64,000 nucleotides of DNA, from contig JASJJC010000016.1 of the NCBI GenBank assembly GCA_037624485.1, positions 186,001 through 250,000 of the forward strand, in the 5' to 3' direction. Position numbers and translations under genes: made by a program. This document shows, piece by piece, positions 28,378 to 36,752 of this stretch. The notes under the pieces were generated by a model that ran no database searches, was not told the DNA's origin, and saw only the letters and a list, made by a program, of their open reading frames with translations. Each line of letters starts with the position of its first letter. The first letter of the stretch is position 1. This stretch comes from JAFMKE01 sp037624485 (lineage in GTDB: Bacteria; Bacteroidota; Bacteroidia; Chitinophagales; UBA8649).

Positions 28378-29175
28378 ATGAGTTTACAAATAAAATATGG
28401 GAAAACGGCTTTAATTGCAGGAGCATCAGAGGGTATAGGTGCCGCATTTGCAAAACACTTAGCGATGAGTGGTATGGATTTGCTTATCGTAGCTCGACGA
28501 ATAGAACCCTTGGCGGCTTTAGCTAAAGAAATAAAGGAGAAGTATAAGGTAAGTGTGCAAACCGTTTCTTGTGATTTATCTAAAGTGGATGCGGCAGAAA
28601 CTTTACTTCATGCCGTAGATCAATATGATATTGATGTTTTTATATATAATGCTGGCTTATCATATATAGGTGCATTTGAAAAAAATGACACTGAACACCA
28701 TCTGCAAATAGCTAGAACAAACATAATGACTCCTTTAAGTATGGTTCAGGCCTTAGGAACAAAAATGCTATTGAGAAAACGAGGAGCAATTGTCTTGATG
28801 GGTTCCTTGGCGGGTCTTCAGGGTGCTGGTTACTTATCAACTTATGCCGCTACCAAAGCTTTTGATACCATTCTTGCAGAAAGTTTATGGTATGAATGGA
28901 AGAATAAGGGGGTAGATGTAATAGCCTGTGTAGCGGGTGCCACCTCCAGTCCAAATTTCTTAAATACTAAACCGAAAAAAGCAGGATTAATAGAGCCAAA
29001 AGTTCAGACTCCTGAGGAAGTTGTAGCGGAGTGTTTTGCAAAATTGGGAAAGCAACCTCGAATAATTACTGGATTTGCTAATCGTCTTGCCAGCTTCTTT
29101 CTGCATCGTATATTACCCAGAAAATTAGCCATTAAAATTATGGGTGATACGACGAGGAAGATGTACGAGTTATAA
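28378..29175 (+). CDS. Short-chain dehydrogenase/reductase (SDR)
   Basis: A 265-residue classical SDR with the NAD(P)-binding GASEGIGAAF near residue 15, the NAG segment (YNAGLSYIG) and the catalytic YxxxK (YAATK). The arginines after the glycine motif (VARRIEPL) favour NADPH. The C-terminus is basic. The protein resembles DltE/YqjQ-like SDRs, but the substrate is not evident. It converges on the CDP-alcohol phosphatidyltransferase gene. Confidence 0.88.
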   Translation: MSLQIKYGKTALIAGASEGIGAAFAKHLAMSGMDLLIVARRIEPLAALAKEIKEKYKVSVQTVSCDLSKVDAAETLLHAVDQYDIDVFIYNAGLSYIGAFEKNDTEHHLQIARTNIMTPLSMVQALGTKMLLRKRGAIVLMGSLAGLQGAGYLSTYAATKAFDTILAESLWYEWKNKGVDVIACVAGATSSPNFLNTKPKKAGLIEPKVQTPEEVVAECFAKLGKQPRIITGFANRLASFFLHRILPRKLAIKIMGDTTRKMYEL

Positions 29176-29204
29176 TATGCTAGTTTGCTAGGATACTTAA
29201 TGAT

Positions 29205-29972
29205 TTAGTTTAGTGAAGATCTCCGGATACCTATAAAAACAAAAATAAAAACAGAATAAACGATAAAAAAGGGAATCACATACATTTCGAGATGCAGCAC
29301 TAATAATAAAGCAAGGACAAGTAATTGGAAGCCAAGTCCAAAAGTTGATAGCAAGGTCATAAACCATCCCGGGAAATTTTTGCTATGCATCGCATCTTGA
29401 TCCATTAGATAAATGACTTTATCGAAAGGTATATACAGGAAGTTATAAATCTTATAAAAGATGTTTACTGCTTGTTGAGTTTCACCTTTAAAAGCTGTAG
29501 GGGTGTGATCTTCGAATATTCGACTGGTTGTATCCCCATCAACGTTATTTCGTAGTATCACATAGTAATAATTGTATAAAGTTCCCTGCAACTGGATACC
29601 TATGAAGGCTAGAATCATTAAGAATAGTGAGCTGTCATTAATGTACCAAATAGCAAGTAAAAAAAGAAAATTCAATACTATGTCAGCAATTGAATCATAG
29701 TATCTCCCTACGTATGATGGCGTGTTTTTTAATCGAGAAAGCTCTCCGTCTGCGGCGTCTAAAATCGATTTTAGTATAAGAAAGCATGCTGCTAGAATAA
29801 AATAATTATTAAGTATACACAGAATTGCCAATAAACCAGAAACAATAAACCAAGTAGTTACATGAATAGGTGTGATGGATGTGTTTTTTAAAGCAGATGC
29901 AATATGCCTCGCAATGAACCGCCCATAATCAGACAGATCTGTGAATTGATATTGCTTGGGAAGTTTGGCCAT
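29205..29972 (-). CDS. CDP-alcohol phosphatidyltransferase
   Basis: The 255-residue membrane enzyme (about six membrane segments) carries the family metal-binding motif as DAADGELSRLKNTP then GRYYDSIAD, i.e. DxxDGxxxR...G...D...D, with the last aspartate as catalytic base. Such enzymes join a CDP-diacylglycerol or CDP-alcohol to an alcohol to make phospholipids. The acceptor (inositol, glycerol phosphate or other) cannot be determined. A box TATCTTCGT on the minus strand at 29991-29999 may be its promoter. Confidence 0.87.
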   Translation of the reverse strand: MAKLPKQYQFTDLSDYGRFIARHIASALKNTSITPIHVTTWFIVSGLLAILCILNNYFILAACFLILKSILDAADGELSRLKNTPSYVGRYYDSIADIVLNFLFLLAIWYINDSSLFLMILAFIGIQLQGTLYNYYYVILRNNVDGDTTSRIFEDHTPTAFKGETQQAVNIFYKIYNFLYIPFDKVIYLMDQDAMHSKNFPGWFMTLLSTFGLGFQLLVLALLLVLHLEMYVIPFFIVYSVFIFVFIGIRRSSLN

Positions 29973-30081
29973 TAGGGGTTCATTTGATGCACGAAGATAA
30001 AAACCTTGAACAAGTTTGTGCGCATTTGTTTAAATTACCTTCTTACCTCCAACGTTCAACTTAACAAATCTTCAATTAAAT

Positions 30082-30155
30082 AAGCTTTGAATCGCAAGAA
30101 ATACCTTAACTCTTGCGTAAAAATAAATGGTACTTAAGCACTAGCGATTAAGCTT
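30082..30155. repeat. Nested inverted repeats between the sterol-reductase-like gene and the CDP-alcohol transferase gene
   Basis: AAGCTTtgAATCGC at 30082-30095 is nearly complementary to GCGATTaAGCTT at 30144-30155. Within it, CGCAAGA (30093-30099) pairs with TCTTGCG (30111-30117) around an 11-base loop. The two pairings share three bases. In minus-strand RNA the structure follows the stop codon of the sterol-reductase-like gene and leads into a U-rich run, so it may terminate that operon. Confidence 0.4.
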
Positions 30156-30162
30156 TTAGTAT

Positions 30163-31242
30163 TTAATAAATTTTTGGTATAATTCGATAAGGAACTTTCT
30201 TCAAATACTCATCCCAAAGCGGACCATATTTCACTGCACAACGTTTGTCATCATCCATTTGTCTTGGGAATAATAAGGCGACGTAATATAAAGGATATAA
30301 CCATGGCCAAGGCAGAAATATATGTCCAACAGCGATTACAATGCCCGTCGCCATACCTATTTCACCAAGGTAATTAATGTGCCTACTCAATCCCCAAAAT
30401 CCATTCACCAAGAGCGTGCGATTGCCATCTGTGATTGTTTCTGGTTGAATACCTAAAAAAGACTTTGTAGGGTCTCGTTTAAAAAAGTATTTCTGCATGT
30501 TTGCACCTCTTGATAGTCCCCAGCTACTAAAAAACACAAGAGCACCCAAAGCTATCAGCCAAGTTGGTTGATTAGGGCTAGACAGCACTGCAGTTGACCA
30601 AAATGGAATAGTGTAAAAGAAAGGGTAGAAGGCTATGCATCCCCAGCCTAATTTAAACCCTACTCTTTCCGCAAAAATATCATAGGTATAGAGATGAACC
30701 TCTTCAAATGTAAGATAGTCTACGATAAAATAAGACAACAGACCAACACCAACAAATAGTCCAATATTGGATGCTGAACCATGCAAGAGGTAGTGATGAG
30801 CCGCAAAGCTATATATATTTATAGCTAGCATGATAGCCCCAATCAAATAAAGCCACATCTTCGCATCTATTCTTCCTCCCCATAATTGCGGATTTTCTAA
30901 TCTACCTAAATAGAAGTCCGATAAAAAAGAGTTTTTAACTTTAGAATAAGGGATTACAATAGCGAATGAAAAAGCTAAACCGAAAAATATGGCTCCAAAC
31001 AAGGCAGGCAAGCGTACTGTATAAAACCAATCCCATGCTATAAATTCAGTATAACAAAGTCCAGCCCAAGTAGCAATTGAGATAAACAAGACGAGTAAGC
31101 CATTTAGACGGTACTTTAGCTTTTCATCAGTGCCAGTTTTGGTCACGTAGCCAATCACCCAACGTCCAGGAACAATGGCATTTAAAACGAATATATACGC
31201 ATATACAATTCCAGGGGCTAGAAATCCTAAGAAATTTTCCAT
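30163..31242 (-). CDS. ERG4/ERG24 family sterol reductase homologue
   Basis: The 359-residue multi-pass protein matches the C14/C7 sterol reductase family (NADPH-dependent reduction of sterol double bonds). The C-terminal signature is strong: LLVNGFWGLSRHINYLGEI and DDDKRCAVKYGPLWDEYLKK, followed by VPYRIIPKIY. The eukaryotic lamin-B-receptor-type form has arginine and histidine (ARHPNY) where this has SRHINY. About nine membrane segments are visible, including the central FIVDYLTFEEVHLYTYDIFAERVG region. It is 21 nt downstream of the nitronate monooxygenase and probably cotranscribed. No sterol or hopanoid synthesis gene is in the window. An alternative is reduction of another isoprenoid or steroid. 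Confidence 0.85.
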   Translation of the reverse strand: MENFLGFLAPGIVYAYIFVLNAIVPGRWVIGYVTKTGTDEKLKYRLNGLLVLFISIATWAGLCYTEFIAWDWFYTVRLPALFGAIFFGLAFSFAIVIPYSKVKNSFLSDFYLGRLENPQLWGGRIDAKMWLYLIGAIMLAINIYSFAAHHYLLHGSASNIGLFVGVGLLSYFIVDYLTFEEVHLYTYDIFAERVGFKLGWGCIAFYPFFYTIPFWSTAVLSSPNQPTWLIALGALVFFSSWGLSRGANMQKYFFKRDPTKSFLGIQPETITDGNRTLLVNGFWGLSRHINYLGEIGMATGIVIAVGHIFLPWPWLYPLYYVALLFPRQMDDDKRCAVKYGPLWDEYLKKVPYRIIPKIY

Positions 31243-31263
31243 AAGTGTTTTATTTTTTTACTG

Positions 31264-32289
31264 TTAGTTCCGTCTTACTACAGAATTTTCCATAGCGGCT
31301 TTTTTCTTCTCTTCACTTGAGTTTACCTCATGGTATTGTTGCACAAGTTCTTCTGTAATTTCTTTAACCGATCGAATGGCTTTGGTGTACTCAATAGAAG
31401 GACCAGCGCACCATACGGTTTCATAAGTTGAAGTGAATGCAGCTTTTTCTACTGACTTCATACCTTTATAGAAGGTGAGCATTTTCGCATATTTCTTCAA
31501 CTTCTTATTCTTACTTAATAATTTCTCAAACCAATTTTGCTTCGTTCCTACTTCTTGCACATAAGGGGTATTAATTACGGTACATGGCGAACCTGAAATT
31601 TTAGTTGTCAGGACGATGTCATCTGCACCATAATCTACGCATGCCTGCTTATATTCTTCAGATACTGGAGCCTCAGGAGTTGCAATGTAAATACTTCCCA
31701 TACTCACACCAACAGCACCATCTTGATTGATTCTCTTCCAAATTCCTGCTCCATCTCCAACGCCTCCGGCTGAAATTACTGGGATGTTTACTTTTGATTT
31801 TAACAATGGAATGAGTTCTGCACTCATCATAGGGCCGGCATGCCCGCCAGCTTCCTTATTAACAGCAATAACTGCATCTGCTCCCAGCTTTTCAACTTTT
31901 TCTGCGTAGGCTACGTCGACCACGTCGCAAAATACTTTAATTCCATATGGTTTACATTGATTAATTACTTCTTCAGGTGATCCTAAAGACGTGATAATAA
32001 AATCAACTTTCATATCTACACAGGTGGCTAATTGTCGTTTGTAATGGATATTTGATTTATTTACAATCAAGTTAATTCCTATGGGACCTCCAGCTTTTTC
32101 TCTGATTTCTTTGAGACCTGAACGCATTTGCTCATCCTTTCTCCAATTTAAGGCTGGAATACAAGGTGCAATACCTGCTTTTATTGCTTCAATACTCATT
32201 TCTTCATTACTCACTAAAAACATAGGAGCAAGGATGATTGGGTACTTAATATTTAGTAACTCGGTAAGTGGTGTTTTCATTTTTCCCAT
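31264..32289 (-). CDS. Nitronate monooxygenase (2-nitropropane dioxygenase family)
   Basis: The 341-residue TIM-barrel FMN enzyme shows APMFLVSNEEM at the N-terminus, GPIGINLIV, EAGGHAGPM (with the catalytic-position histidine) and PVISAGGVGDG, which binds the FMN phosphate. Family members oxidise alkyl nitronates, but related proteins act on other flavin chemistry such as enoyl reduction. It is the first gene of a probable two-gene unit with the sterol-reductase homologue, so a flavin-dependent step on the same lipid-like substrate is conceivable. The 210 nt upstream hold no gene. Confidence 0.87.
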   Translation of the reverse strand: MGKMKTPLTELLNIKYPIILAPMFLVSNEEMSIEAIKAGIAPCIPALNWRKDEQMRSGLKEIREKAGGPIGINLIVNKSNIHYKRQLATCVDMKVDFIITSLGSPEEVINQCKPYGIKVFCDVVDVAYAEKVEKLGADAVIAVNKEAGGHAGPMMSAELIPLLKSKVNIPVISAGGVGDGAGIWKRINQDGAVGVSMGSIYIATPEAPVSEEYKQACVDYGADDIVLTTKISGSPCTVINTPYVQEVGTKQNWFEKLLSKNKKLKKYAKMLTFYKGMKSVEKAAFTSTYETVWCAGPSIEYTKAIRSVKEITEELVQQYHEVNSSEEKKKAAMENSVVRRN

Positions 32290-32430
32290 AGTAGTGTAAA
32301 AGTAAGATTTTATTCACAATTGTTTAAGCTCTTTAAGGTGTTAACCCCTAAATTCATTCTATTAATTACAAGGTGTCCAGAGACAAGAATGATTCTGCTA
32401 CTTTCTCGATATTTTTCAGTTTATCCTAAT

Positions 32431-32462
32431 AAAGGCGATTTTTTTTGCACGACATCACCTTT
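32431..32462 (-). terminator. Possible terminator after the alpha/beta-hydrolase gene
   Basis: In minus-strand RNA AAAGGUGAU pairs with AUCGCCUUU (nine pairs, one G-U) around a 14-base A-rich loop, 38 nt after the hydrolase stop. The U tract is short, so the call is weak. Confidence 0.3.
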
Positions 32463-32499
32463 ATAATCCCTTAAATAGGCCTTGAAAGGGTCTCGAATA

Positions 32500-33432
32500 C
32501 TAAATATCAAAGAAGTTCAGAATATCGTCAGTACACTTATCTAGTTCCTCTAGCATAGGAGCATGACCACAATTTTCGTAAGTCAAGAAAGTACAATTAG
32601 GTAGGTCTCGGTTAAATCGTTCAGCATGACTATAAGGTATGATTTCATCTTCCGTACCCCAAATTAAAAGGGTAGGAGTTTCTATTTGTTTAATAGTACT
32701 TGTGTCCATAAATTTTTTATAACCAGCTAACTGTTTGAGATACTCCAAATTTCCCACCTTATTCATCATCCCGTACTTCCTGTCGAATAGTTCAGGATCG
32801 ATATGCTCATCATTATAGAAACACATTTCGACATTACTCTTGGCAATAAACCGTGCAGCGCCTTTAGCCAATAAAAAACGAATGATTGGTTGGTTAATCC
32901 ATTCTGCGTTTTTCTCCGCAATTTGAACCATGTCATATCCCGCTGGAGCAAGTAAGACTAACTTTTGAATTTTTTTCATTTTATAAAGAGCGGTATTCCA
33001 AGCTATCATTCCACCCATAGAGTTTCCAATAAGGTAACAGGTGTCTTTGATGTAGTTATCTAAAATAAAACCCATAAAATCTCTGTATACTGCCTGTATA
33101 TCAGTTGTATGTGAGGGGGCATCGCTTAGGCCAAATCCGGGCAAATCGAAACTTACCACATGATAATTCTTTGCCAATCGCTCTGCTAATGGTTTAAATT
33201 CGTGCATTGCGCCACCCAAACCATGAATCAATACTACACTTGTATTTCCGCTTCCTTGTTCGGTCAAATGAACTTTAATGCCTTCCCAATCTACGAATTG
33301 AGAATTAGGGTATTTATATTTCTGTATAGTGGCTTCTTTTGAAACGAAATGATTTTTTCTAAATAGAGTATATCCGCCTACCAGTATGATGAATAGTGAA
33401 ACAAATAGCACTAAAAATGTAAATATTTTCAT
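32500..33432 (-). CDS. Membrane-anchored alpha/beta-hydrolase
   Basis: The 310-residue protein has an N-terminal hydrophobic segment (about 4-22) that would act as membrane anchor or uncleaved signal. The alpha/beta-hydrolase domain has HGLGG (oxyanion region), the nucleophile in GNSMGG, the acid in WGTEDEI and His in NCGHAPM. It is last in the fumarylacetoacetase operon, six bases after the flavin reductase gene. It resembles meta-cleavage hydrolases and lipase-like enzymes, but the substrate is not readable. Confidence 0.87.
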   Translation of the reverse strand: MKIFTFLVLFVSLFIILVGGYTLFRKNHFVSKEATIQKYKYPNSQFVDWEGIKVHLTEQGSGNTSVVLIHGLGGAMHEFKPLAERLAKNYHVVSFDLPGFGLSDAPSHTTDIQAVYRDFMGFILDNYIKDTCYLIGNSMGGMIAWNTALYKMKKIQKLVLLAPAGYDMVQIAEKNAEWINQPIIRFLLAKGAARFIAKSNVEMCFYNDEHIDPELFDRKYGMMNKVGNLEYLKQLAGYKKFMDTSTIKQIETPTLLIWGTEDEIIPYSHAERFNRDLPNCTFLTYENCGHAPMLEELDKCTDDILNFFDI

Positions 33433-33438
33433 GGTTGA

Positions 33439-34287
33439 TTAGATTAAAATACAAAGTGCTTTTCGTATCTCTCCTGCTTCTATTAATCGTTTAGCATTAC
33501 TTTCACGGTCTTCAGAAAAATTGATTGCCAGTTCATTTCGAACTTCCTTTATTTCATTCTCGTTGGGTAAGCTTGTTTCCATGGCTAGCTGTGCAATTTC
33601 ATTACCCGTTAGCACAGCGCTTTGCACTATGTGCTTAGGAAGTCCATCGAAGCCAAGATTGATTTTACTAAATGGATTATTGATTTCAAAAATGGAACTG
33701 CCTTGTGCACGCACATAATATTCCTTTCCCATTCTACCCACTAAGTCAATTTTTTGCGGATCTACCATTCCTTCATCGTCTAGTATATCCTCACTGAAAT
33801 GCATCTGCACAATTTCGCAAATAAATAGGTTCGGGGCACCACCAATATCGCCAAATGTCACAATTTCTTTGACTTTACATTCAAACTGAACAGGACTCTC
33901 CTTTACACGCAAGGGCTTAACCAATTTGGATTTAATGCCAGTTACACCCGCTTTTTCAAATTCATTGACTTCACTTGAGTAATCTGTACTGCTAATATTC
34001 ATTTGGTTAACTAATCGGTACGGAACCACATTAATAACCACTTCTTTCGTTGTTTTTATATTGTGTAGTGTGTCTTTGGTGGTATTATCTCTTCCTCTTC
34101 GGTTACTGGAGAAAACCAGGAGGGGAGGGTTAGAGCCTATCGCATTGAAAAAACTGTACGGTGCTAAATTGGATTCTCCTTTTTCATTGACTGTACTTGC
34201 CCAGCAAATAGGCCTTGGGCCTACGGATCCTGTAATAAATTGATGTCGTTTTCGAATGGGGACTTCTAGCGGGTCGTATGAAATCAT
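33439..34287 (-). CDS. Flavin reductase-like FMN-binding split-barrel protein
   Basis: The 282 residues contain a flavin reductase domain: GSVGPRPICWASTVNEKG, NLAPYSFFNAIG and PPLLVFSS, followed by RDTTKDT-like and NVVPYRL segments. Such proteins reduce FMN or act as flavoprotein oxidoreductases. The C-terminal ~80 residues are a helical extension. The start overlaps the end of the upstream membrane hydrolase gene by four bases (ATGA). Context in the fumarylacetoacetase operon suggests a role near aromatic amino acid breakdown, by inference. Confidence 0.86.
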   Translation of the reverse strand: MISYDPLEVPIRKRHQFITGSVGPRPICWASTVNEKGESNLAPYSFFNAIGSNPPLLVFSSNRRGRDNTTKDTLHNIKTTKEVVINVVPYRLVNQMNISSTDYSSEVNEFEKAGVTGIKSKLVKPLRVKESPVQFECKVKEIVTFGDIGGAPNLFICEIVQMHFSEDILDDEGMVDPQKIDLVGRMGKEYYVRAQGSSIFEINNPFSKINLGFDGLPKHIVQSAVLTGNEIAQLAMETSLPNENEIKEVRNELAINFSEDRESNAKRLIEAGEIRKALCILI

Positions 34288-34814
34288 CGGATTTTTGGTT
34301 TATAGACTCTAAAGATAATAAAGCTCAATAAAAGAGGAATGCCAATCCAAATAAACTCACTTTTCAAAACAGCTAGCCCCCATTCACTTAAAAATTTTTG
34401 CAAGCCAATAGGGGACACTTTTATCACGCGCCAGGGCAAGAAGTATCGACTGTTGTCAAATGGAGCAAAAAATGCTACGCCACTGCCGCCTGTGGTCATG
34501 GCATCTAAAATACTGTGAGATATGGTGGACAAGAAGAGAAATATAGAGATTGCAAAAAAACGTTGTTTGCTTTTACTAATGGTAAAACTAATCAATAGAC
34601 TCAATAATAGAGCAAAAGTAATCGAGTGACTTATCCCTCTGTGTCCCCACATATTTTCGTAAGGAATGCCTAAGCTAAAACTCACGACATCTATATCAGG
34701 AATAATACTACACACGATTCCAAGAAGTATTACCTTTTTGGAAAGCTTACTTTTAAGCCTAAATATATTACTAATGGCAAGCGCACTTGCAGCATGTCCA
34801 AAGGCTGATGCCAT
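34284..34814 (-). CDS. Membrane-bound metal-dependent hydrolase (YdjM/DUF457 family)
   Basis: The 176-residue protein has about four membrane segments and the family metal motifs: FGHAASA near the N-terminus, IIPDIDVVSF and WGHRGISHS in the first half, and a later SHSILDAMTTGG. Family members are often annotated as inner-membrane hydrolases, and the substrate is unknown. It overlaps fahA by one base (TAATG) and the flavin reductase by four, so it is inside one translationally coupled operon. Confidence 0.85.
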   Translation of the reverse strand: MASAFGHAASALAISNIFRLKSKLSKKVILLGIVCSIIPDIDVVSFSLGIPYENMWGHRGISHSITFALLLSLLISFTISKSKQRFFAISIFLFLSTISHSILDAMTTGGSGVAFFAPFDNSRYFLPWRVIKVSPIGLQKFLSEWGLAVLKSEFIWIGIPLLLSFIIFRVYKPKIR

Positions 34815-36064
34815 TATGTTGCTGGGAGGATTTTAACGGCGGATTCTCCAAAGCCAATTCGAACACCCTCTTTTTCGGCATGTGCACGCATGATACAAGT
34901 ATCTCCATCTTGCATAAATTTGCGTTCACTACCATCCGAAAGTTTTATTGGCTTTGTCCCTTTCCAGGATAATTCGAGCATCGAACCATATTGGTTTTCA
35001 TTTGGACCACTTATCGTTCCTGATGCATACATATCACCTACATTTAAATTACATCCATTGACGGTTTGATGAGCCAATTGTTGGTTCATATTCCAATACA
35101 TATACTTGTAGTTGGAAGTACAAATATTTTCGGCTTGACCATTTTCTGGTTGAAGGGCAACTTCTAAGTGAATATCGAAGTTGGCGTCTTTATTAGATTT
35201 AAGGTAAGGAAGGACTTCGGGGTCTTGTTTATACCCTTTAGTTCTAAAAGGTTCTAATGCATCCATTGTTACTACCCATGGAGAAATAACAGAGCCAAAA
35301 TTTTTGGCAAGAAATGGCCCTAAGGGAACATATTCCCATTTTTGAATATCACGAGCACTTAAATCATTAAAGATTACCATACCCCAGATTGCATTTCCAG
35401 CTTCATTTACTGGAATAGATTCGCCCAATTTGGTTTTTTTACAAGTGATAAAAGCCATTTCAAGCTCAAAATCAAAAAGTCGGGTAGGACCGAAACTTGG
35501 TGCTGTGGCATCATCTGCTTTGGTTTGTCCTTTTGGACGATGTATGCTGGCTGGTGAAACAACAATTGAACTTGCTCTTCCATGATACCCAACAGGAAGG
35601 TGTTTCCAATTTGGTAAGAGTGCATTATCCGGATCTCTAAACATCGTTCCAACATTTCTGGCGTGATCTTCACTACTGTAAAAATCAGTATAGTCTCCTA
35701 CTTTAACAGGCATGTACATAGTCGCCTCACTCATATTAACCATGATACTCCCTCTGTGGGTGGAATCTTTTAGTTGATCATTATCTTCGGTGAGTAAATC
35801 TTGAATTTTGTTTCTCAACTTTGTTGCAGCTGGTCTACCAAGTGCCATTAAGGCATTTAATGAATCCTGATTGAGTAGATCCTCTTCCACTTCAATGAAA
35901 TTATTAAGTGCTAATTCAAGGAGGTCAACAATTTTATTTCCTATCGCTACTCCAGCTCTAGCAGATTTCTTACTTGTAGAAAAGATCCCAAAGGGTAAAT
36001 TTTGAATGGGGAAATCAGAATTGTGCGCAGATTCTACCCAAGATTTCAAGCTAAAGTCAGTCAT
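34814..36064 (-). CDS. fahA: Fumarylacetoacetase
   Basis: FAH hydrolyses fumarylacetoacetate to fumarate and acetoacetate, the last step of tyrosine degradation. The 416-residue length matches the two-domain enzyme. The N-terminal SH3-like domain begins NLPFGIFST. The catalytic domain shows DYTDFYSSEDHARNVG (metal aspartate and catalytic histidine), LPVGYHGRASS, FELEMAF, and ARDIQKWEYVPLGPF with the metal and substrate residues. It is the first gene of a four-gene operon. The other tyrosine pathway genes (hppD, hmgA) are not in the window. Confidence 0.96.
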   Translation of the reverse strand: MTDFSLKSWVESAHNSDFPIQNLPFGIFSTSKKSARAGVAIGNKIVDLLELALNNFIEVEEDLLNQDSLNALMALGRPAATKLRNKIQDLLTEDNDQLKDSTHRGSIMVNMSEATMYMPVKVGDYTDFYSSEDHARNVGTMFRDPDNALLPNWKHLPVGYHGRASSIVVSPASIHRPKGQTKADDATAPSFGPTRLFDFELEMAFITCKKTKLGESIPVNEAGNAIWGMVIFNDLSARDIQKWEYVPLGPFLAKNFGSVISPWVVTMDALEPFRTKGYKQDPEVLPYLKSNKDANFDIHLEVALQPENGQAENICTSNYKYMYWNMNQQLAHQTVNGCNLNVGDMYASGTISGPNENQYGSMLELSWKGTKPIKLSDGSERKFMQDGDTCIMRAHAEKEGVRIGFGESAVKILPAT

Positions 36065-36112
36065 GATATTTAATATATTTTGGCGGATAACTTATTATTT
36101 GACATTGAACTC

Positions 36113-36120
36113 CAAATTTA
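36113..36120 (-). promoter_or_regulatory. Possible -7 box (TAAATTTG) of the fahA operon
   Basis: TAnnTTTG on the minus strand, 48 bases upstream of the fahA ATG. It is the only match in the divergent gap with yccF and has no clear -33 partner. Confidence 0.35.
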
Positions 36121-36167
36121 TCACTTTAGCATTTAAAGTTCTAACTTTAAGTAAAATATTAATACAC

Positions 36168-36560
36168 ATGAAATTAGTTGGTAACATAGTATGGTTGGTT
36201 TTTGGTGGATTCTTAACGGCTATGGAATATATTGCTGCAGGTATAATGCTTTGTGCAACTATTATAGGTATTCCCTTTGGCTTCCAATGTTTTAAATTGG
36301 CACTTTTTGAGCTAATGCCATTTGGACTTGAAGCAAAGAAGGTTGAAGATGGAAGCGGTTGTTTATATACTATCTTGAATATTGTTTGGTTTTTTGTCGG
36401 CGCAATTCCTTTGGTACTAACTCATCTGATATTGGGGATTTTGTTTGCCATTAGTATTGTGGGGTGGCCCTTTTCAAAACAGCACTTCAAATTGATGAGT
36501 TTAAGTCTTGCTCCTTTCGGACGAGATATTGTTGAGGTCGAAGGTGGCCCTTTTTCATAA
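36168..36560 (+). CDS. yccF: YccF domain-containing inner-membrane protein
   Basis: The 130-residue membrane protein contains two copies of the YccF (DUF307) motif: GNIVWLVFGGFLTAMEYIAAG and later NIVWFFVGAIPLVLTHLILG, each followed by GIPFG or GWPFSKQHFKL. Its function is unknown. The open frame extends upstream into the divergent gap, but the ATG at 36168 starts exactly where family homology begins. A bidirectional terminator lies 110 nt downstream. Confidence 0.85.
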   Translation: MKLVGNIVWLVFGGFLTAMEYIAAGIMLCATIIGIPFGFQCFKLALFELMPFGLEAKKVEDGSGCLYTILNIVWFFVGAIPLVLTHLILGILFAISIVGWPFSKQHFKLMSLSLAPFGRDIVEVEGGPFS

Positions 36561-36670
36561 TACTGAGAATTCCGAACTAAGGTGGGTACAGTTGAAAAAC
36601 TAAGCAAATGCAAAACCAAAATATTCGAATCGCAGTGCCTTTATTATAATTAACAATAGTGAGGTTAATC

Positions 36671-36701
36671 AAAAAAGACCCAGCATTGCTGAGTCTTTTT
36701 T
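36671..36701. terminator. Bidirectional intrinsic terminator between yccF and typA
   Basis: AAAAAAGAC pairs with GTCTTTTTT and, after one mismatch, CAGC with GCTG around a three-base loop. The A and T runs flank both sides, so it should stop transcription arriving from either convergent gene. Confidence 0.8.
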
Positions 36702-36752
36702 GATTTTAATAGCACTTCTGAAAGCGAAGTGATTTTCTGAAAGCTATCGAGG

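Noticed and set aside
32320..32327. Single TTGTTTAA upstream of the nitronate monooxygenase gene
   Set aside because: Isolated copies are expected by chance in this AT-rich DNA, so it was not called a CarH-type site.
36006..36167. 54-codon N-terminal extension of yccF
   Set aside because: The extension runs into the divergent fahA coding region and has no homology; family similarity begins at the ATG at 36168.
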